Below are positions 47,017 through 54,700 of a stretch of 55,666 bases of DNA, in pieces. Within the stretch, counting starts at the first letter, position 1. Every line of letters starts with the position of its first letter. The DNA is from Bacteroidales bacterium. Its GTDB lineage: Bacteria > Bacteroidota > Bacteroidia > Bacteroidales > WCHB1-69. A model generated the notes under the pieces. That model was not told where the DNA came from and did no database searches. It saw only the letters and a program-made list of their open reading frames with translations. The position numbers and the translations under genes were made by a program. The stretch spans positions 1-55,666 of the forward strand of contig JAEEQE010000017.1 of NCBI GenBank assembly GCA_016285145.1. Direction: 5' to 3'.

Positions 47017-47874
47017 TTAAAGTTGGTTGTAGGCCGGTGAGAAGGTGTCGCCCTGTCGGATGTCGCCTGTGTTGATGCCCTTCTTCAGCCATTTGGATCG
47101 CTGGGCGGAGGTGCCGTGGTTGAAGGACTCAGGTACGGCGTACCCTTGGGCCTGCTTTTGGAGATAGTCGTCACCAATGCGGGCGGCGATGGCTAATCCC
47201 TCATCCACATCGCCTTCTTCCAAGGAGTTGAACATCGCGTTGTCTTGATGTGCCCATACGCCAGCGTAGAAGTCGGCCTGCAACTCTAACCGCACGCTGA
47301 TCTGGTTGCTTTGGGTCTTGCTCACGCGGCTCATCTGCTGATGTGCCTGCCCCAAAGTGCCTAACAGATTTTGCACGTGATGGCCCACCTCGTGGGCGAT
47401 GACGTATGCGTAAGCGAAGTCACCTGCTGTGCCGAACTGTTTCTTCATGCTGCTGAAAAAAGAAAGGTCAATATAGACGGTCTGGTCGGCGGAACAGTAG
47501 AACGGACCCGTGGCGGAAGTGGCCCCGCCGCAACCCGACTGCACCGAACCGGAGAACAGCACCAATTTCGGCGGCACGTACTCGCGCCCTAACTTCTTGA
47601 ACTCCGCCGTCCACACGTCTTCCGTGCCGGCTAAGATTTTCTTGGCGAATGTGGCTAATTCTTCTTCCTCAGCCGTTGGCTGGTAGTTGGTCTCCGTTGT
47701 TTGCTGCTGGGTGGCGCCCATGTTTTGGATCACCTCAACGGGATTCTTACCCATCATCAATGCAATGATGCCCGCAATGATGAGGCCGCCAATGCCCATG
47801 CCGGCACCGGCCACGACACGTTTGCCACGTCTGTCGTCAACGTTGGTACTTTCTCTTCTTCCTTCTAAATTCAT
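47017..47874 (-). CDS. ypfJ: Membrane-anchored zinc metallopeptidase, YpfJ family
   Basis: Start at 47872-47874 (MNLEGRREST); the frame continues 13 codons upstream into a promoter-like stretch. Residues 1-20 are charged, and residues about 24-42 form one transmembrane anchor (AGMGIGGLIIAGIIALMMG). The catalytic domain carries GCGGATSATGPFYC with two Cys and Gly-rich surroundings, the zinc site HEVGHH (161-166), and the downstream RLELQADFYAGVW, where Glu is the likely third ligand, the standard set of the PF04228 family. At 285 aa it is of normal length. Substrates are unknown in any species. It leads a two-gene unit with the unknown protein downstream. Confidence 0.92.
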   Translation of the reverse strand: MNLEGRRESTNVDDRRGKRVVAGAGMGIGGLIIAGIIALMMGKNPVEVIQNMGATQQQTTETNYQPTAEEEELATFAKKILAGTEDVWTAEFKKLGREYVPPKLVLFSGSVQSGCGGATSATGPFYCSADQTVYIDLSFFSSMKKQFGTAGDFAYAYVIAHEVGHHVQNLLGTLGQAHQQMSRVSKTQSNQISVRLELQADFYAGVWAHQDNAMFNSLEEGDVDEGLAIAARIGDDYLQKQAQGYAVPESFNHGTSAQRSKWLKKGINTGDIRQGDTFSPAYNQL

Positions 47875-47902
47875 AATGGTGGTGGTTTTTGTATTTAAAC
47901 TG

Positions 47903-47910
47903 CAAAAATA
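47903..47910 (-). promoter_or_regulatory. Candidate -7 box of the ypfJ unit
   Basis: Minus-strand TATTTTTG, 28 bases before the ATG at 47874; no clear -33 element. Confidence 0.45.
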
Positions 47911-47970
47911 CAAAAAATAGTGAATGGTGATTAGAGAAAAGTAGTTTGTTAATGGTGATGGAGGAAGCTG

Positions 47971-49086
47971 CTACCCTTGTTTGAAAACGACCGGGTTGGC
48001 GTAGATACCGAGGAAGATGTTGTGGAGTTCGTCCTCTTCGCCTTGCAGTTGCTGAAGCCCTTGCATCATATAGTCCATGAATCGGTTGCGTTCTTCTGGA
48101 TTGTATCGGTCGGCGAAACGGTTGCAGTGATGCAGGAGATCGTAGGCAATGTAGTTGTTGGGCCACAGATGGTAGCCGTCGCGTATGCGTTGGTCGATGG
48201 TTTTTGCCAATGCGCTGAAGCGGGCGTTTTTCTCCTGCCGGGCACACTCGTCAAGTTCCTCGCGGGTGATGGTGGGCATGACGGCGAGATGGATGTGCCC
48301 TTTGTGCTGCATGATGCCTTGGATGATGCTGCGAAGGTCCTCTCCCGGCTCTTTGATATAGGGTTGGTATTGGGCAATGAATAGCTCCTGGGTTTTGGCT
48401 ATATCGCAGGGCTCGTATTCGTAAGATATGGCCACTGGGGTGATGCTCAACTCGTTCAGGTTGTCGGCGAAAGGCAGGGAACTGCTGATGGAAAACATTT
48501 TCAGCTCGGCGCTTTCAGTCCGGTCGGACCCGTCTTTGGTTCGTCCGTTGCGCTGTGCTATCCATACGGACTGCCGCTTCTGGGTGATGGCATATCGCAT
48601 ATATGATGATACCTCTATGGAGTTGCGGTAAAAGTCGTGGGCTGTGCCGCCGCGCACAATACGGAACATTTTGTTCATCTTCCCGATGTCGGTTACCAGA
48701 CCGCCTTGCATCAGATTGCTGCCGAAAGTGATTTCGGAGGTGTCCAAATGGTGCTCGTGAAGAAGCACTTGCAGGATGGCCGCATCTAAAAGGATGTCGC
48801 GGTGGTTGGCCACGAACATATATTGCTGGTTGGGGTTCAACGTATCGAAGCCCGCATGGGTAAGGCCGTCGGAGGTCTTTTGCAGGATGTTGCGGATGGC
48901 TTGGAACATGACTTGGGTTTGAAACTCGCGAACGGTGCGGATGCGCAGGAATTCCTGCCGGTATTTTTCGATGTCGGCCTCGGGGACAATGTGGTGTACG
49001 ATGGTCTCGAAAAGAGGGTGGTTTGCCACACGCGCTATCGCGGCGGGGATTTCTTCGTCATAATATGGGCGGGTATCTTCAAACAC
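47971..49086 (-). CDS. PlsC-like acyltransferase of a Bacteroidota type
   Basis: The 371-aa protein has the conserved block VANHRDILLD (92-101) followed by GSNLMQGG, KMFRIVRGG and the substrate-side motif QRNGRTKDGSD. These correspond to blocks I to III of glycerolipid acyltransferases (PlsC/LPLAT fold). The first motif is HX5D instead of the classical HX4D, although an Asp also lies two residues after the His. The sequence continues with PVAISYEYEPCD (block IV-like) and a helical C-terminal third. No signal peptide or clear membrane segment is present, so it may be peripheral on the inner membrane. The start follows the CoA-ligase stop by 10 bases, so a joint role in activating and transferring an acyl group is likely but not proven. 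Confidence 0.8.
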   Translation of the reverse strand: MFEDTRPYYDEEIPAAIARVANHPLFETIVHHIVPEADIEKYRQEFLRIRTVREFQTQVMFQAIRNILQKTSDGLTHAGFDTLNPNQQYMFVANHRDILLDAAILQVLLHEHHLDTSEITFGSNLMQGGLVTDIGKMNKMFRIVRGGTAHDFYRNSIEVSSYMRYAITQKRQSVWIAQRNGRTKDGSDRTESAELKMFSISSSLPFADNLNELSITPVAISYEYEPCDIAKTQELFIAQYQPYIKEPGEDLRSIIQGIMQHKGHIHLAVMPTITREELDECARQEKNARFSALAKTIDQRIRDGYHLWPNNYIAYDLLHHCNRFADRYNPEERNRFMDYMMQGLQQLQGEEDELHNIFLGIYANPVVFKQG

Positions 49087-49096
49087 GGCGGGACAA

Positions 49097-50398
49097 TTAT
49101 TGGTTGCGTTCGTCGAAAAAGGTGACGGGCTTGCGGCTCATGGCGGGGAAGTTGATCTTGCGTACGGCCTCCGCTGGTGCGATAACGATTTGCGGGGCCA
49201 CGCGGATCTTGGCGCGGAAACGGTCCTTGAGGTCTTTGACCACATCGGCGGAGGTGTCGCCCTTCAGCCCGATGGTGATGATCACATCATCGGTGCCCGC
49301 GTCGCTGGTCTTGAGGGTGATATAGTAGTTCTCCACGTAGCCGGTGTTGTTGAGCACGTCGGCCAATGCCGGTGGATAAAGGGTGGTGCCCTTGTATTTG
49401 ATCATGTGGTTTTTGCGGCCTACGATGGGACTGATGCGGAAAGTCTGCCGACCGCATGGGCAGGGCTCAGGATGAATGCAGGCCATGTCGCCAGTGCGGA
49501 ATCGCAACAAAGGCATACCCTCCACGCCAAGGGTGGTGATGACCACTTCGCCCACTTCGCCCTCCGGCACGGGCATGTCGTTCTCGCCGATGATTTCCAC
49601 GATGAGCAGTTCCGGATGATGATGCCCGCCGCAGCCGTAAGCACACTCGGAGAAGGTGGCCGACATCTCGGTGGAAGAATAGGTGGCGAAAAGATCCACA
49701 TCCCATTTGGCTTTGATTTTCTGTCCGAGCGAATTCAACTCGAAATTCTGCTCGCGCAAGCCCTCCCCGATGCCGATGATGCGTTTCACGGAACTGTTTC
49801 GGTAGTCAATGCCGTGGGCTTCGGCGTATTCTATCAGTTTTAAGATAAATGAGGGAATGCACATGATGCTGTCGGGACGGATGCGCTGAATGGTGTCCCA
49901 TTGCAGTTCGGGGATGCCGTTACCCACGCGGATGACACCCGCACCCATCTTGCGCAGACCGAGAAAATACGCCAATCCAGCCATGAATCGCTTGTCCATG
50001 GTGGTCATCAGTTGAAGGACGCTTCCGCGATTGAGACCGGCACAGGTGAAGGAGACGGCCTCGTTGTAGGCCAAACGCTCCAAATCATGGTCCGTGCAGG
50101 CGAAGGTCACCGGGTCGCCTAATGTGCCCGATGTGGTGATGAAGTCGATGATCTGCTCGCGGGGCACGCACAAAAAGTCCCAGTTGTGCAACTGCAGATC
50201 CCGCTTGTCCGTGAACGGAATGTGCCGCAGGTCCTCGATGCTCTTAATCTTGTCAACGAGGATATGATGCTCGCTGAAGAGGCGTTGGTAGAAGGGCGAA
50301 TGGGCCTGCAAATAGGCTATTTGGTTGCGGAGCTTTTCTTCTTGGAAGGCCTTGATGACCTCCTTGGGCTGGAATTCTATTTCGGGGATGAAAATCAT
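49097..50398 (-). CDS. Phenylacetate-CoA ligase-like adenylate-forming enzyme
   Basis: The 433-aa protein belongs to the PaaK-like branch of the AMP-binding superfamily, which activates a carboxylic acid as acyl-AMP and transfers it to CoA. Visible features are the nucleotide loop TTSGTLGDP (88-96), the LFATYSSTEMS motif (about 233-243), a Cys/His-rich stretch (CAYGCGGHHHPEL), the ribose-binding FRTGDMACI, a CPCG pair, and GRKNHMIKYKGTTLYP, typical of this branch. The C-terminal small domain follows. Length is normal. The true acid is unknown; no phenylacetate catabolism genes are nearby. It is the first gene of a unit with the acyltransferase downstream, and its upstream spacer holds only short repeats. 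Confidence 0.88.
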   Translation of the reverse strand: MIFIPEIEFQPKEVIKAFQEEKLRNQIAYLQAHSPFYQRLFSEHHILVDKIKSIEDLRHIPFTDKRDLQLHNWDFLCVPREQIIDFITTSGTLGDPVTFACTDHDLERLAYNEAVSFTCAGLNRGSVLQLMTTMDKRFMAGLAYFLGLRKMGAGVIRVGNGIPELQWDTIQRIRPDSIMCIPSFILKLIEYAEAHGIDYRNSSVKRIIGIGEGLREQNFELNSLGQKIKAKWDVDLFATYSSTEMSATFSECAYGCGGHHHPELLIVEIIGENDMPVPEGEVGEVVITTLGVEGMPLLRFRTGDMACIHPEPCPCGRQTFRISPIVGRKNHMIKYKGTTLYPPALADVLNNTGYVENYYITLKTSDAGTDDVIITIGLKGDTSADVVKDLKDRFRAKIRVAPQIVIAPAEAVRKINFPAMSRKPVTFFDERNQ

Positions 50399-50404
50399 GG
50401 GTTA

Positions 50405-50432
50405 GTGATTAGTGAATAGTGATTAGTGAATA
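50405..50432. repeat. Tandem 14-mer GTGATTAGTGAATA x2
   Basis: Two perfect adjacent copies between the esterase and CoA-ligase genes. Related GTGATTAG/GTGAATAG words occur at 23830, 29053 and 47925, also between genes. Confidence 0.9.
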
Positions 50433-50439
50433 GACGGGG

Positions 50440-51300
50440 TTAGAGTATTTTTATTTCTTTGAGCCATTTGACGAATTCATATTTCCATTTGCCGGCCTCC
50501 GGCGCGAGTTTCTCGTCCATGCCGTAGCCGTGGCCGCCGGTCTCGTATAGCAGGAATTTGTGAGGGATGCCGGCACGTTTCAGGCTGCGGTCCAAGCGCA
50601 CGCTGTTCTCATACTTCACTACGGGGTCATCCTTGGCGGTTACCACCAAGGTTGGCGGCATGTCGGCGGGGATGCTGAGCTCCATGGAGAACTGGGTCTG
50701 CTCCTCGGGCGTGTAGTGGCGCGTGAGCAGGTTGCGCCGCGAACGCTGGTGGACGATGTCGTCCTGCATGGAGACCACCGGATAGACCGGCACCACGAAG
50801 TTCGGTTTCAGGAGTATCCGGTCTTTGACACCCACCTTGGCAATGTAGTTGTCTTGGTGGAAGGCTCCCGTCATGGTGACTAAATGACCGCCGGCGGAGA
50901 ACCCCATTGTACCTATTTTTTTAGAGTCAATGCCATACTCTTTGGCATGTTCCCGCACATAATGGATGGCGTATTGGGCGTCTTGGATCATGGCCGGATG
51001 ATGATAACCCCGGTTGCCGGTGCGGTATTTTACCACGAAGGCATTGATGCCCTGACTGTTGAGCCATTCGGCCACGCCAAAACCCTCGGTGGCGATGCCC
51101 ATGGTGTGACTGTAGCTTCCGCCAGGAAAGATGATGACCGCCACACCTGTGTTGTGATTCTTCGGGGCGGGATAAACGTATAGCTTCGTGGGCTGCGACT
51201 TCATGCCCGCCACATCATGCCACAGACGGATGGGCTTGGGTTGTGCGCTGACGGCCAAAACCAACAGCAGGCATACAAGAGTCTGAACCAGTCGTCTCAT
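50440..51300 (-). CDS. Exported alpha/beta hydrolase, acetyl-esterase type
   Basis: The 286-aa product has a short signal peptide (MRRLVQTLVCLLLVLAVSAQ). The oxyanion motif FPGGSY (58-63), nucleophile elbow GFSAGGH (133-139, Ser135), acid Asp224 or 225 (AKDDPVV) and His257 (TGGHGYGM) make a complete triad. The sequence type is the BD-FAE/Aes-like esterase group that removes acetyl or feruloyl groups from plant polysaccharide fragments in many gut Bacteroidota. The opening PIRLWHDVAGMKSQPTKLYVY is also typical of this group. The exact substrate cannot be read. It stands between a small hypothetical gene (24 bases upstream) and the CoA-ligase unit. Confidence 0.87.
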   Translation of the reverse strand: MRRLVQTLVCLLLVLAVSAQPKPIRLWHDVAGMKSQPTKLYVYPAPKNHNTGVAVIIFPGGSYSHTMGIATEGFGVAEWLNSQGINAFVVKYRTGNRGYHHPAMIQDAQYAIHYVREHAKEYGIDSKKIGTMGFSAGGHLVTMTGAFHQDNYIAKVGVKDRILLKPNFVVPVYPVVSMQDDIVHQRSRRNLLTRHYTPEEQTQFSMELSIPADMPPTLVVTAKDDPVVKYENSVRLDRSLKRAGIPHKFLLYETGGHGYGMDEKLAPEAGKWKYEFVKWLKEIKIL

Positions 51301-51323
51301 TTTTAATTCTTAACTTTTAATTT

Positions 51324-51680
51324 TTAACTCAGTATGTTCTTCACTTCTTCCGCGGACAGCTGCCGGTAGGCAGGTCTCTCATCGTCAAACGACACCTCGA
51401 AATATTCCTCGTCGTAGAAGGAAAGCTTGGAGTTGGTGTCGGGGTTGCACTCGATATAGTGGATTTTTGAAAGGTCAAGTCCTTTCTTGTCGCAAATCTG
51501 TTGCGCTAACGACTTGCCCGCGTACGTCACGGATGTACCGGGGTTCTCCTGGTACAATTCCGTGACGATCACGTAGGTTTTGTCCTCTTTGCGGATGATT
51601 TTCAGGCCGCACGCGCTGGGCATGTCCCATTGTCCGGCGAAGGGGAATATCTCATCGTAGTAACGTTCGGGTACTTTCAT
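51324..51680 (-). CDS. Small hypothetical cytoplasmic protein
   Basis: The 118-aa product has no signal peptide or membrane segment. It begins MKVPERYYDEIFPFAGQWD and ends with a short helix. The middle alternates beta strands (KTYVIVTELY, KIHYIECNP, YFEVSFDD) and one helix. No family was recognised, although proteins with this opening seem familiar from other Bacteroidota genomes. A -7 box lies 20 bases upstream, and only 23 bases separate it from the esterase gene, so the two may share a transcript. Confidence 0.7.
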   Translation of the reverse strand: MKVPERYYDEIFPFAGQWDMPSACGLKIIRKEDKTYVIVTELYQENPGTSVTYAGKSLAQQICDKKGLDLSKIHYIECNPDTNSKLSFYDEEYFEVSFDDERPAYRQLSAEEVKNILS

Positions 51681-51700
51681 GTCTTGGTTTTTTAAAAGTG

Positions 51701-51708
51701 CAAAAATA
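51701..51708 (-). promoter_or_regulatory. Candidate -7 box of the small hypothetical gene
   Basis: Minus-strand TATTTTTG, 20 bases before the ATG at 51680 and 5 bases after the stop of the FISUMP gene. Confidence 0.45.
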
Positions 51709-51713
51709 CATAA

Positions 51714-54700
51714 TTAGTCCTTCAAACACCGTAGAGACTTGTAATGGGCTCTGCCCTCGCCGGAGGTGAAGGATGTTTGTATAGTACCATCACTTTTAAT
51801 CCAGAATGAAGAGACTGTATTGCTGTAGGTCATCCAGAAGTTTGCATAATTGCCGAAATCGTAGTAGCTGGTCGTGTTGGTGTAGGTTGCCCGTCCGGCC
51901 ATCTTGGCGTTGAAGCCCGATGTCGAGGTTCTGAACGAGGCGGTGGTGTTATTGGCGAACGTCATGACATCCTGACGGGTGGGGATATGCCAGCCGCTGG
52001 GACACAAGCCGCTCATTCCGTCTGACACCGTGCTGCTGTTGTTGGCGACGGCAGGCCAGTTGTACAAGTAGGAGTATGTGCTCGCATTGCTTTGTTCTCC
52101 ATTCGGATAACGGCGGTACGGAACCGAGGTGGAACCCGTGGCATAATCCGTGAGTATGCCGATGGTGGCGCCGCTGGTAAGGTTGCCCGCACGGAGATTC
52201 TCCTTCATCCAGCATTGCTCTTTCACACGGACAGTACTGTAATTGATGTTTGCCGTGGCATCCGTTACCGAGGAGGGACAGAAATCGGTCAGCACCACCT
52301 TGAGGAGCACACCACTGTTGAAGACAGAGGGGTCAGAGGTGAACTTAACGGTCAAATCCTGATCGCCATTGTTGGGATAGATTTCCGAAAGGGAACCGCT
52401 GCCCGACACATGGACAAGCGATGAGCCCGAGGTTGATGACCCACTGTACACGGTTAGGTAATCGTAGTTACTTTCGGTATTGTATGTGGCGGACACAATA
52501 CGCACCGCCTTGCTGCTCGAGGAGGGGTACAATGTCAATGAGCCGTTGAAATTTTTGCCGTAATTCCTGTCGGGACCGCCATATGTGTAGATGTAAATCG
52601 TGTCGCTGGCGGAGGATACTAAGAGGTTTTTCGAGCCGGTGGGTGGGATGGCGTAGTAGTTGCCACGGCGAACTGTGACAGGGGTACTGTAGCTCGTACC
52701 GTTGATGTTGGTGGCGAAAGCCCTTACGTAATAGGTCGTGTTAGTATAGATGTTAAGTGTGCTGAAGAAGTCGGAACTGTTGGTGTCCACTGTCACAAAG
52801 GAGGAGTTCTGGAGTGTCGGGTTTTGATTCGAGGAGCTGAAAACAAAGCCCTTGGCTAAGATGAACTCTTGGGGTCGGCTGTTCGTGATACCATTGCTGG
52901 TGATGCGGCCGTACACGGTCGGATAGTTCACCAGGTCGCCCTGCCAGGTGTCGGTGATGGTGACCACCGGAAGCCCGCCGGAACCCTGCTGCCCATCGTC
53001 AATCACTTGCTGTAGGCTGTCAACCTGGTGTTGCAGATTGTCAATGTTCTGTTGCATGCTGCCGATTTGCTGCTGCTGTTGGGCTACAAGGCTGTTCATC
53101 TGCTGTTGCATCTGTTCCGCCAAGGAGACTTCGCTGTTGTCACGCACACATCGTACGGAGAGTCCCCAATTTTTATTGATGTTAATTTGAATTGTAGTAC
53201 TTTCTGAACACGTTAAAATATAACACCCACCATAATCCGGATTCGAGATCATGTTTGCAGAATTCCAAAAGTACGCCCAATGTCCCATGATCCCGTAACT
53301 GCCATTGTTGGCATAAAAACAGGCGGGTAAAGCGGAGAATCCCGTGGCGTTATTGTCTTCTGGGGTGTTGCCTACTGTGCAGTCAATGGCACTATTTGTC
53401 CATCCTGTGGTGGAGGCCAGTGATTTTGCTATGTTATCCGTATTCAAACCACAAATATACTGACTCTGACTTTTCAGGTAATTGTCGAGTTGCATCCATT
53501 CTTCAGGACTGGGAACATGCCAGTTGTTGGGACAGATGCCTTGCACTCTGTTGGAGTTGGCATTGCTGTCGTTGGCTCCGTTCATAGCCGCCAGCCAGTT
53601 GTAGAGATAACCGTATTCGGCTACCGTATTCGCGTCGTTGCCAGGGGCATAGCGATAAGGAACAGTTGTGGAGGGTTCAGTGCCGGCAGCGATGGCGGTG
53701 CCGTTGGCATAATGCGTGCTGCGGAGGTTCTCCTTCAACCAGCATTGGCCGCCGATTCGCACGGTGTTATATTCGTTGCCATCGTAGTCCGTGACTTTTG
53801 AGGTGCCGCACGCGAAGTTGGCATCAGCCTGTATCTGCTGCTGCATGGTTCCCAAACTGCTGTTGATCAGGGCCTGCACTTCAGCTGTGGTAAGGGTTGT
53901 AATGTTCACAATTTGGTCCGAACTCTGGTTGGCGGTGAACGTTCCCACTGGGCTGCCGTTCTGCTGTATGGTGAGGGTCCCGTTGTTCACAGTAGGGGTA
54001 TTCTGCTCCAAGTCGTTGAGGGCGTTCTGGAGTGTGTTGAGGCTGTCCATGAGGATTTGTGCTTCAGTTTTTGTAGTGCTGTCGCGGAGACAACGCACGG
54101 AAAACCCATAGTGCTTACTATAATTTGCCATAGATACTCTGCCATGTTCGTAACTTAGAGTGAATTCGTAGGCGTTGCTGTTTTCTGTTTGGGTGGCGCT
54201 CCAGAAGTAAGCTTTGGTGCCGATTAGGCCAGTAGCAAAAGTATTGCCATAGAAGACGCCAGCGGGAAGGGCTGAAAAGCCTGTGGCATTGTTGGCGGAA
54301 AGGTCGTTACCCACCGCACAGCTGGTTGGGGTGGTATCCCAACCCGTTGTGTCGGCCAACGCTTTGCCGATATAGATATTGTGGTCACCGCAGATATACT
54401 CGCTTTGGCTGCCCAAATAATTTCTTAACTGATTCCACTCCTCATAACTTGGCAAGTGCCACCCCACAGGACAAATACCCCTGCGGTAGCCGCTGAAACT
54501 CACCGACACCTCGTTGCTAGAACTGGTGTTCACGCTCGTTTCCCCGTATGCCGTGTTGAATGTGTCCATCGCTGCATTCCAGTTGTAGAGTAGGCCGTAG
54601 TTCATCGGTGCATACGTCGCCGCATCGTTGTTGTACCAGTAGGCCTGCTTGCCCGTGTACGTGCTGGATGCATTGGCATCCGGAATGAGATACGTTCCCG

